Assembly (NCBI GenBank): GCA_947598425.1
Contig: CANQFH010000029.1
Location: 1 to 12,150 of the forward strand
DNA from: an uncultured Bacilli bacterium
GTDB taxonomy: Bacteria; Bacillota_I; Bacilli_A; RF39; UBA660
DNA: 12,150 nucleotides
Direction: 5' to 3'
A program made the translations under genes and the position numbers. The notes beneath the pieces were generated by a model. The model was not told where the DNA came from, ran no database searches, and saw only the letters and a list, made by a program, of their open reading frames with translations. Numbering within the stretch: position 1 is the first letter of the stretch; each line of letters begins with the position of its first letter. Below are positions 6,610-12,150 of this stretch, in pieces.

Positions 6610-6966
6610 ATGAAGAAGAAATATGTAACATTAGTAGTAATAATAATATCATTTATAGCGTTGTTGTTTGGTATTCATACAAAAGGAGATACTAAATTAG
6701 ATAATGTCAAGTTAAATGAACAAATAGATAAGAGTATGTTTGCCATAATGATAGAACAAGAAGATGGAAAGTATCAAGAAAGTAGCGATAATGAGTGGCC
6801 TGGTGATGGTTATACCTTTAATAGTACTTTATCAGGATGTATGGATATTAATGGTGATAAAATAGAAGAAGAAGGAATATTAACTTTTATAAATAATAAA
6901 GCAACGGTAGATACAAGTAAAACTGCATATTGTTATTTATATTTTGATAAAAATAAAAATTCTTAA
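6610..6966 (+). CDS. Small exported or membrane-anchored protein with a two-cysteine YCYLYF domain
   Basis: 118 aa. An N-terminal KKK then a hydrophobic helix (about 5-22) forms an uncleaved anchor or signal; there is no lipobox cysteine. The outer part ends in WPGDGYTFN, SGCMDINGDKI, LTFINNKATVD and TAYCYLYFD, with two cysteines (C77, C108) that could form a disulfide. From memory, domains ending in CYLYF or CYVYF recur, often in many copies, in large surface proteins of uncultured gut Firmicutes; here one unit stands alone behind an anchor. Function is unknown. ATG 6610 is set by AAAGGAG 7 bases upstream. It has its own candidate promoter and is followed by copy 3 of the repeated terminator, so it is probably monocistronic. 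Confidence 0.75.
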   Translation: MKKKYVTLVVIIISFIALLFGIHTKGDTKLDNVKLNEQIDKSMFAIMIEQEDGKYQESSDNEWPGDGYTFNSTLSGCMDINGDKIEEEGILTFINNKATVDTSKTAYCYLYFDKNKNS

Positions 6967-7017
6967 CTATAGATAATATAATAGTATTATTCCATTTGAA
7001 TTCATATGGAGCTAAGA

Positions 7018-7050
7018 TGTTGAAAACTGAATGGTTATCAACAATTTTTT
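7018..7050 (+). terminator. Intrinsic terminator, copy 3 of a repeated hairpin
   Basis: TGTTGAAAAC (7018-7027), loop TGAATG, GTTATCAACA (7034-7043), then A and six T (7045-7050). The arms are identical to copies 1 and 2; the loop differs at two positions and one A is added before the T-run. It lies 51 bases after the stop of the small exported protein and shields the S10 promoter. Confidence 0.85.
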
Positions 7051-7090
7051 ATTGGAATGAATTTTTCACTAAATTTGTGTAATTTACCAC

Positions 7091-7120
7091 TTGTCAAACA
7101 TATAATTATTATGCTATAAT
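7091..7120 (+). promoter_or_regulatory. Promoter of the S10 ribosomal protein operon, with a Spo0A-like box at the -35
   Basis: TTGTCA (7091-7096, 5 of 6), 18-base spacer, perfect TATAAT (7115-7120); start expected near 7127. The -35 lies inside TTGTCAAA (7091-7098), which differs from the 0A box consensus at one position. If bound by Spo0A it could be repressed or activated, but the resemblance between a TTGTCA -35 and the box could be coincidence. Confidence 0.7.
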
Positions 7121-7126
7121 CATAGT

Positions 7127-7254
7127 CGTATGACTGCAATGATGCGCGAGGTTGCTGATACACTAGGTTAAGTTGTTAAAAACATTTCTAGTTAACTCAG
7201 GTAATTCGGGTGGAGCAAGTCTATACTAGATATAGGCGAAAGGAGGACATGTGA
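7127..7254 (+). promoter_or_regulatory. Structured 5' leader of the S10 operon mRNA
   Basis: About 128 untranslated bases precede rpsJ. The block GATGCGCGAGGTTGCTGA (7141-7158) resembles, from memory, leaders upstream of rpsJ in other Firmicutes. Two hairpins can be drawn: CTAGGTTAA (7163-7171) with TTAACTCAG (7192-7200), one mismatch and one G-U; and GTCTATA (7219-7225) with TATAGGC (7231-7237) around CTAGA. The second lies 1 base before the ribosome binding site AAAGGAGG (7239-7246). The layout fits an autoregulatory ribosomal protein leader; L4 is the known regulator in gammaproteobacteria, and which protein acts here is unknown. Confidence 0.6.
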
Positions 7255-7569
7255 ATGTCAAGAGAAAAGGTAGCAAGAATCCATTTAAAAGCATATGATC
7301 ATCGTTTATTAGATGTCGCTGCTTCTAAAATAGTGGAGACTGTTAAAAGAACTGGTGGTGAAGTATCTGGTCCTGTACCTCTTCCAACAGAAATTGAGAA
7401 GTTTACAGTATTAAGAGCGGTTCACAAATATAAAGACTCTCGTGAACAATTTGAAAGAAGAACTCACAAGAGATTAATTGATATTAAAAAGCCAAGTCCT
7501 GAAACAGTAGAGGCTTTAACTCATTTAGATATCCCAAGTGGTGTTGAAATTAAAATTAAAGTAGATTAA
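7255..7569 (+). CDS. rpsJ: 30S ribosomal protein S10
   Basis: 104 aa, normal length. First gene of the operon; S10 sits in the 30S head and in many bacteria also works as NusE in antitermination. Family blocks visible: RIHLKAYDHRLLDVAASKI at the N-terminus, SGPVPLPT in the middle, KDSREQFERRTHKRLIDI toward the end, and the closing GVEIKIKV. AAAGGAGG ends 8 bases before the ATG. Its stop is 20 bases before rplC. Confidence 0.98.
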   Translation: MSREKVARIHLKAYDHRLLDVAASKIVETVKRTGGEVSGPVPLPTEIEKFTVLRAVHKYKDSREQFERRTHKRLIDIKKPSPETVEALTHLDIPSGVEIKIKVD

Positions 7570-7589
7570 AAAGAAAGGAAAGTATTAAG

Positions 7590-8381
7590 ATGAAAGGAAT
7601 CTTAGGACGCAAAGTTGGAATGACACAAGTATTTACAAAAGATGGTGTACTTGTTCCAGTAACAGTAGTAGCATGTGAACCAAACGTTGTAATGCAAGTT
7701 AAAACTTTAGAAAAAGATGGTTATAATGCCATTCAACTAGGCGTAATTGAAAAGAAAGAAAATCGTGCAAATAAGGCTGAAGTTGGCCGTGCACAAAAAG
7801 CTAACACAACTCCTAAGCGCTTCTTAAAAGAAATTAGAGATGCTGAAGGTACTTATAATGTTGGCGACACAGTTAATGTTAATGTTTTTGAAGTTGGAGA
7901 CATCGTTGATGTTACAGGTACTTCAAAAGGTAAGGGAATGCAAGGTGTTATTAAAAGACACAATGGTTCTCGTGGTCCAATGGGACATGGTTCACACTAT
8001 CATAGAGGCCCAGGTTCTTTAGGTACAATGTTACCAAAAAGAGTATTAAAAGGAAAGAAACTTCCTGGACATATGGGTGTTGAAACAGTTACAATTCAAA
8101 ACTTAGAAATAATTGAAGTAAATGAAAAAGAAAACTATATTTTAGTTAGTGGTAATATTCCAGGTGCAAAAAATTCTTTAGTTTATATTAAAAGCGCTAT
8201 TAAAAATTCTCGTAAGAAAAATGTTAAAGAAATATTAAGTTATGAAGAAGAAGTAGTAGCAGAAGTTGAAGAAGTAAAAGAAGAAGAAGTTCCAGTAAAT
8301 GAAGCTAGTGCTACTGAAGAAGTTGTAGAACAAGAAGAAACTAAAGAAGAGAAAGAAGAAAATCCAAGCGAGAACGAATAA
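7590..8381 (+). CDS. rplC: 50S ribosomal protein L3 with an acidic C-terminal tail
   Basis: An early-assembly 23S rRNA-binding protein near the peptidyl transferase centre. The core (about 1-215) is typical: MKGILGRKVGMTQVF at the start, GTSKGKGMQGVIKRH, the loop GSHYHRGPGSLGT and KKLPGHMGVETVTIQNLEI. The protein is 263 aa, about 50 more than the usual 205-215. The extra part, about residues 219-263, has 21 Glu in 45 residues, three Lys and no Arg or Asp, and is surely disordered. The tail has the same codon style as the core and runs in frame to a TAA 21 bases before rplD, so it is not a frameshift artefact. The role of the tail is unknown. Confidence 0.97.
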   Translation: MKGILGRKVGMTQVFTKDGVLVPVTVVACEPNVVMQVKTLEKDGYNAIQLGVIEKKENRANKAEVGRAQKANTTPKRFLKEIRDAEGTYNVGDTVNVNVFEVGDIVDVTGTSKGKGMQGVIKRHNGSRGPMGHGSHYHRGPGSLGTMLPKRVLKGKKLPGHMGVETVTIQNLEIIEVNEKENYILVSGNIPGAKNSLVYIKSAIKNSRKKNVKEILSYEEEVVAEVEEVKEEEVPVNEASATEEVVEQEETKEEKEENPSENE

Positions 8382-8402
8382 GTTCTTTAGAAAGGAAATA
8401 AT

Positions 8403-9026
8403 ATGACAAAGATAAGTGTTAAAAATATTAAAGGTGAGACTGTTAAAGATATCACATTAGAAAATAAAATTTGGAATATTGAAGTTAATGATGATGCTCT
8501 AAAGAAGATGATTCGTCTTCAATTAGATAGTATGCGTCAAGGTACAAGAAAAACTAAGAATAGAAGTGAAGTTTCTGGAGGTGGCAGAAAACCTTGGAAA
8601 CAAAAAGGAACTGGTCGTGCTCGTCAAGGTAGTATTCGTGCTACTCAATGGCGTGGTGGCGGTATACCTTTAGGAGTATCTCCAAGAGATTACACATTTA
8701 AAATTAATAGAAAAGAAAGAGTTTTAGCTCTTAAGAGTGCTTTAACTTATAAGAATCAAAATAAAGCATTAGTAGTAATTGATAATATTAAATTAGATAC
8801 ATTAAAGACTAAAGATGTTACTACAATCTTAGAAAAGTTAGATTTAAAAGGAAAAACATTATTTGTAACAAATGATGAAAATGAAAACTTATATATGGCT
8901 TCAAGAAACTTAGGCAATGTTCTAGTTTTAATGGCTGAAGAAGTTAATTGCTATGATATCTTAAATGCAGATACACTTGTTGTAGAAGAAGAAGCAATTA
9001 AAAAAATAGAGGAGGTGCTTAAATAA
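8403..9026 (+). CDS. rplD: 50S ribosomal protein L4
   Basis: 207 aa, normal length. It binds 23S rRNA, its loop lines the exit tunnel, and it is the S10-operon autoregulator in gammaproteobacteria. Visible blocks: RQGTRKTKNRSEVSGGGRKPW, GTGRARQGSIRATQWRGGG, PRDYTFKINRKERVLALKSAL and LKGKTLFVTNDENEN. AAAGGAA (8391-8397) lies 5 bases before the ATG. The stop overlaps the rplW start by one base, giving translational coupling. Confidence 0.98.
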   Translation: MTKISVKNIKGETVKDITLENKIWNIEVNDDALKKMIRLQLDSMRQGTRKTKNRSEVSGGGRKPWKQKGTGRARQGSIRATQWRGGGIPLGVSPRDYTFKINRKERVLALKSALTYKNQNKALVVIDNIKLDTLKTKDVTTILEKLDLKGKTLFVTNDENENLYMASRNLGNVLVLMAEEVNCYDILNADTLVVEEEAIKKIEEVLK

Positions 9027-9301
9027 TGAAACATTATAGTGATATTATTTATTCGCCAGTTATTACTGAAAAAAGTATGCAAGATAGACAAAAGAATGTC
9101 TACACATTCAAAGTAGCTAAGAATGCTACTAAAGATGAAATTAAATATGCAATAGAAGAAGCATTTAAAGTAACAGTTAAAGGTGTTAATACTTTAAATA
9201 CTAAAACTAAAAAACGTAGAGTGGGAAGATATGCTGGTACAACTAAAGCTTATAAAAAAGCAATGGTTACTTTAGCTGAAGGCTCACATATAGATTTATA
9301 G
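9026..9301 (+). CDS. rplW: 50S ribosomal protein L23
   Basis: 91 aa, usual length for a bacterial L23, which lies at the tunnel exit where trigger factor and SRP dock. Signature parts are SDIIYSPVITEKSM, NVYTFKVAKNATKDEIKYAIE and the basic loop TKTKKRRVGRYAGTTKAYKKA. It starts in a TAATG overlap with rplD, preceded by GGAGG at 9011-9015, and ends with TAG 13 bases before rplB. Confidence 0.98.
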   Translation: MKHYSDIIYSPVITEKSMQDRQKNVYTFKVAKNATKDEIKYAIEEAFKVTVKGVNTLNTKTKKRRVGRYAGTTKAYKKAMVTLAEGSHIDL

Positions 9302-9314
9302 GAGGGAGTTATAA

Positions 9315-10145
9315 ATGGCAATAAAACATTATAGACCTACAACAAATGGTCGAAGAGGAATGAGTACTCTACAAAATGAAGAGTTAACAATTGAAAATAA
9401 TCCTACTAAATCTTTAATTAAAAAGGTTTCTAAAACAGGTGGAAGAAACAATCAAGGAAAAATGACTGTTCGCCATATAGGTGGAGGACATACTAAGAAA
9501 TATCGTATAATTGATTTTAAAAGAAATAAAGATGTTACTGGAAGAGTAGCTACAATTGAATACGATCCAAATAGAAATGCTAATATAGCTTTAATAAATT
9601 ACCGTGATGGTGAAAAAAGATATATTATTGCTCCAAATGGTTTAAAAGTTGGAATGATTATTGAAAATGGAGCTAATGCTGATATTAAAGTAGGTAATAG
9701 CTTACCACTTCAAAATATTCCGGTTGGTACAATGGTTCATTGTATTGAATTAAAACCTGGTAAAGGTGCAGAATTATGTCGTGCTGCTGGTACTAGTGCT
9801 CAAATATTAGGCCGTGATGGTAAATATGTAATTGTACGTTTACAATCAGGAGAAACTAGAAAAATATTAGGAACATGCATTGCCACAATTGGTGTTGTTG
9901 GTAACGAAGATGTTAACTTAGTAAATTTAGGAAAAGCTGGTCGTAAAAGACATATGGGAATTAGACCTACTAATAGAGGTAGTGTAATGAATCCAAATGA
10001 TCACCCACATGGTGGTGGTGAAGGACGTGCACCTATCGGACGTAAGAGTCCAATGACTCCTTGGGGTAAACCTGCTCTTGGAGAAAAGACTCGTAAGTCT
10101 AAGAAAGCTTCTGAAAAATTAATTATCAGTAGGAAGAGTAAATAG
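9315..10145 (+). CDS. rplB: 50S ribosomal protein L2
   Basis: 276 aa, normal length. It is needed for subunit joining and peptidyl transferase activity. Visible: KHYRPTTNGRRGMS, GRNNQGKMTVRHIGGGHTKKYR, the OB and SH3-like core with EYDPNRNANIALI, and the highly conserved C-terminal loop around NDHPHGGGEGRAPIGRKSP with the functional His, then PWGKPALG. A strong GGAGGGAG site precedes the ATG. Stop is TAG; rpsS follows after 9 bases that include its own GGAGG. Confidence 0.98.
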   Translation: MAIKHYRPTTNGRRGMSTLQNEELTIENNPTKSLIKKVSKTGGRNNQGKMTVRHIGGGHTKKYRIIDFKRNKDVTGRVATIEYDPNRNANIALINYRDGEKRYIIAPNGLKVGMIIENGANADIKVGNSLPLQNIPVGTMVHCIELKPGKGAELCRAAGTSAQILGRDGKYVIVRLQSGETRKILGTCIATIGVVGNEDVNLVNLGKAGRKRHMGIRPTNRGSVMNPNDHPHGGGEGRAPIGRKSPMTPWGKPALGEKTRKSKKASEKLIISRKSK

Positions 10146-10154
10146 GAGGATAAT

Positions 10155-10424
10155 ATGGCAAGAAGTTTAAAGAAAGGGCCTTATGTAGAACAATCATTAT
10201 TAAATAAGGTTCAAAAATTAAATACAGAAAATAAGAAAACTGTAATTAAAACTTGGTCAAGAAGAAGTACAATATTTCCAGACTTTGTTGGACATACTAT
10301 TGCAGTTCATAATGGAAAAGACTTTGTTCCTGTTTATATTACAGAAGAAATGGTTGGACATAAACTTGGAGAATTTTCACAAACTCGTAAGTTTACTGGC
10401 CATGCAGGTGGAGGTAATAAATAA
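10155..10424 (+). CDS. rpsS: 30S ribosomal protein S19
   Basis: 89 aa, normal length. S19 binds S13 and 16S rRNA in the 30S head. Visible: RSLKKGPYVEQSLLNKV, KTWSRRSTIFPDFVGHTIAVHNGK, VPVYITEEMVGHKLGEFS and RKFTGHAGGGNK. The stop overlaps the rplV ATG by one base. TAGGAGG lies 6 bases before the ATG. Confidence 0.98.
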   Translation: MARSLKKGPYVEQSLLNKVQKLNTENKKTVIKTWSRRSTIFPDFVGHTIAVHNGKDFVPVYITEEMVGHKLGEFSQTRKFTGHAGGGNK

Positions 10425-10777
10425 TGGAAGCATATGCAATTCATAAAGGTGCTATTATTAAACCTCGTTTAGCTCGTATGACTATGGATTTAGTTAGAGG
10501 TAAAGATGTTAAAACAGCTAGAAATATTTTAGAAGTAACCAATACTAAAGCTAGTAGAATGATTCTTAAAGTATTAAATTCTGCAGTTAGTAATGCGGTT
10601 AATAATAATGGTGCTAAAGAAGATGATTTAGTGATTAAAGAATGTTTTGTTAATCCTGGTCGTGTATTAAAGAGAATTCAATTTGCAAGTCGTGGTAATG
10701 TTGATCGTCACGATAAGAGAACAAGTCATATTAAAGTAGTTGTTACTGATAATGTTAAGGAAGGAAGTGTTCGATAA
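10424..10777 (+). CDS. rplV: 50S ribosomal protein L22
   Basis: 117 aa, normal length. L22 contacts all 23S rRNA domains and its hairpin lines the exit tunnel near L4, where macrolide resistance changes occur. Visible: AIHKGAIIKPRLARMTMDLVRGK, ILKVLNSAVSNAVNNNGA, the loop GRVLKRIQFASRGNVDRHDKR and SHIKVVV. It is coupled at both ends by one-base overlaps, with rpsS upstream and rpsC downstream. No clear strong ribosome binding site of its own is present beyond GGAGGTAATAA. Confidence 0.97.
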   Translation: MEAYAIHKGAIIKPRLARMTMDLVRGKDVKTARNILEVTNTKASRMILKVLNSAVSNAVNNNGAKEDDLVIKECFVNPGRVLKRIQFASRGNVDRHDKRTSHIKVVVTDNVKEGSVR

Positions 10778-11457
10778 TGGGACAAAAAGTAAATCCAGTT
10801 GGTTACCGTTTAGGTGTCAATAAAGATTGGGATTCACGTTGGTATGCTAAAAAAGATTATGCTAAATATTTAAATAAAGATATTAAAATTCGTGAATATA
10901 TCTTAAAGAATTTAAAAGATGCCGCAATCTCATCTGTTATTATCGAAAGACGTTCTAATAGAGTTGATATTACAATTAAAACTGCTAAACCTGGTGTAAT
11001 TATTGGCCGTGGTGGTGAAGACATCGATGCATTACGTAAGAAGATATCTAAGTTAGTTAATGAAGAAGTATATATTAATATCTTAGAAGAAAAGAACCCT
11101 AACTTAAATGCTAAATTAGTTGCAGATAATATTGCAATGCAAATTGAAAATAGAGCTCCATTTAGAGCAGCTCAAAAAAGAGCTATTAGAGATACAATGA
11201 AAGCTGGAGCTAAAGGTATTAAAACTTTAGTTTCTGGAAGATTAAATGGTGTGGAAATGGCTCGTAGTGAAGGTTATACAGAAGGTACTGTTCCACTACA
11301 TACTATTAGAGCTGATATTGATTATGCTCAAAGTGAAGCTAATACTACATATGGAAAAATTGGAGTAAAGGTATGGATTTATAAAGATGAAATTCTACCA
11401 GTAAAGAAAGTAAACAAAAAGGAGGCGACTCTAGATGCTAATGCCAAAAAGAACTAA
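10777..11457 (+). CDS. rpsC: 30S ribosomal protein S3
   Basis: 226 aa, normal length. S3 lies at the mRNA entry channel. The N-terminal GQKVNPVGYRLG is diagnostic. A type II KH domain follows, with its GXXG loop GRGG at residues 77-80 in KPGVIIGRGGEDI. The C-terminal domain shows FRAAQKRAIRDTMKAGAKGI, VSGRLNGVEMARSE and TVPLHTIRADIDYA. The start overlaps the rplV stop by one base, and the last 23 bases overlap rplP in another frame. Confidence 0.98.
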   Translation: MGQKVNPVGYRLGVNKDWDSRWYAKKDYAKYLNKDIKIREYILKNLKDAAISSVIIERRSNRVDITIKTAKPGVIIGRGGEDIDALRKKISKLVNEEVYINILEEKNPNLNAKLVADNIAMQIENRAPFRAAQKRAIRDTMKAGAKGIKTLVSGRLNGVEMARSEGYTEGTVPLHTIRADIDYAQSEANTTYGKIGVKVWIYKDEILPVKKVNKKEATLDANAKKN

Positions 11458-11848
11458 ATATAGAAAGTCGCATCGTTTAACATATGATGGTCATGCTAAA
11501 GGTAATACAGTCCTAACTAAAGGTGATTATGGACTAGTAGCACTTGAAGGTGCCTGGGTATCTGCAAGACAAATTGAAGCAGCCCGTATTGCAATGACTC
11601 GTTATATGAAACGTGGTGGTAAAGTATTTATTAATATTTTCCCACACTTACCTTTAACTAAAAAGCCTTTAGAAACTCGTCAAGGAAAAGGTAAAGGTAA
11701 TGTAGAAGAATACGTTGCTGTAGTTAAAGAAGGTAAAATTATGTTTGAAATAAGTGAAGTTGAAGAAGCTGTAGCTCGTGAGGCATTACGTCTAGCTTCT
11801 CATAAACTTCCGATCAGATGTAAGTTCATTAAAAAGGATGGTGAATAA
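11435..11848 (+). CDS. rplP: 50S ribosomal protein L16
   Basis: 137 aa, normal length. L16 positions tRNA in the A site. Start MLMPKRTKYRK is the family N-terminus; GGAGG (11421-11425) lies 9 bases upstream, inside rpsC, which sets this ATG rather than the one at 11441. The central loop reads ETRQGKGKGNVEEYVAVV where many bacteria have RMGSGKG, so the usual Met and Ser are Gln and Lys and a common Trp is Tyr. The C-terminus EEAVAREALRLASHKLPIRCKF is typical. rpmC begins 1 base after the stop if its GTG start is right. Confidence 0.97.
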   Translation: MLMPKRTKYRKSHRLTYDGHAKGNTVLTKGDYGLVALEGAWVSARQIEAARIAMTRYMKRGGKVFINIFPHLPLTKKPLETRQGKGKGNVEEYVAVVKEGKIMFEISEVEEAVAREALRLASHKLPIRCKFIKKDGE

Positions 11849-11849
11849 A

Positions 11850-12053
11850 GTGGATATTAAAGAAATTAGAAAATTATCTGATGCTGATTTAAAAGCAAAG
11901 ATTATCAAGACTAAAGAAGAATTATTCACAAAAAGAATGCAACAAGCTAGTGGAACATTAGAAAATCCAACTATTCTTAGAAGGCTAAGACGCGATGTTG
12001 CTAAAATGAAAACTGTTCTAAGAGAAAGAGAACTAAATGGAGGTAACGAATAA
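11850..12053 (+). CDS. rpmC: 50S ribosomal protein L29
   Basis: 67 aa, the family length; a two-helix protein near the tunnel exit. Reads DIKEIRKLSDADLKAKI, then TKEELFTKRMQQASGTLENP and LRRDVAKMKTVLRER. I prefer the GTG at 11850: GGTGA (11840-11844) lies 5 bases before it, and the protein then begins where L29 proteins normally begin. The in-frame ATG at 11838 would add MVNK, has its purine stretch directly against it, and lies wholly inside rplP. The stop overlaps the rpsQ start by one base. Confidence 0.93.
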   Translation: MDIKEIRKLSDADLKAKIIKTKEELFTKRMQQASGTLENPTILRRLRRDVAKMKTVLRERELNGGNE

Positions 12054-12150
12054 TGACTAAAAGAGTACAAGAATTAGTTGGAAAAGTAGTAAGTAATAAA
12101 AATGATAAAACTATAACTGTTTTAGTTGAAACTTACAAACGTCATCCTTT
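12053..12150 (+). CDS. rpsQ: 30S ribosomal protein S17, N-terminal part (3' end outside window)
   Basis: Only the first 32 codons are present, cut by the window edge. They read MTKRVQELVGKVVSNKNDKT followed by ITVLVETYKRHP, matching the S17 OB-fold N-terminus (GxVVSxKMDKTITVxVE). The gene starts in a TAATG overlap with rpmC, and S17 is the expected next gene of the S10 operon. GGAGG (12039-12043) lies 9 bases before the ATG. Confidence 0.95.
   Translation, partial: MTKRVQELVGKVVSNKNDKTITVLVETYKRHP

Noticed and set aside
6470..6652. Minus-strand ORF of 60 codons
   Set aside because: It overlaps the start and promoter area of the small exported protein; its poly-Leu and Ile content mirrors AT-rich codons, and no family is recognisable.
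7840..8022. Plus-strand ORF inside rplC
   Set aside because: It is a frame shadow of the conserved L3 core.
11792..12070. Minus-strand ORF of 92 codons
   Set aside because: It is antisense to rplP, rpmC and rpsQ, all clear conserved genes.

Overview
The window comes from a very AT-rich, Gram-positive-type bacterium of the Firmicutes/Bacilli. The signs are strong AAGGAGG-type ribosome binding sites, a Spo0A response regulator, a metG-tatD pair as in Bacillus, and a canonical S10 ribosomal protein operon. Trp is read from TGG, and no in-frame TGA interrupts a conserved gene, so there is no sign of the Mycoplasma code. TGA is nonetheless absent from all 18 visible stop codons. The host is most likely an uncultured, gut-type Bacilli lineage; that placement is inference.

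Layout. (1) Bases 1-1651: the 3' part of metG (methionyl-tRNA synthetase, lacking the C-terminal tRNA-binding domain found in some family members), coupled by a TAATG overlap to tatD. (2) 1669-2385, minus strand: a membrane-anchored XRE-type regulator, convergent with tatD and divergent from pgk. (3) 2538-6136, plus strand: pgk (with unusual substitutions at the substrate site), spo0A and gpmI. The sporulation master regulator thus sits between two lower-glycolysis genes. (4) 6137-7254: a 1.1 kb accessory stretch with a terminator, a pair of inverted Spo0A-box-like sites, a very small membrane peptide with unusual G-rich upstream sequence, a small exported two-cysteine protein, another terminator, and the promoter and structured leader of the S10 operon. 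(5) 7255-12150: rpsJ-rplC-rplD-rplW-rplB-rpsS-rplV-rpsC-rplP-rpmC-rpsQ, tightly packed with many one-base overlaps and running off the right edge.

Two short intergenic sequence families tie the window together. The first is an intrinsic terminator hairpin (arms TGTTGAAAAC and GTTATCAACA plus a T-run) found three times, after tatD, gpmI and the small exported protein. Two copies are identical over 34 bp. The second is a Spo0A-box-like element (TTGTCRAA). It occurs as a dyad upstream of spo0A, with a near-identical dyad upstream of the small membrane peptide, and as a single box that is also the -35 of the S10 promoter. By eye these boxes lie only between genes. This suggests that Spo0A, or a regulator with the same site, controls its own gene, the small-peptide locus and perhaps ribosomal protein synthesis. 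That link is inference from motif placement.
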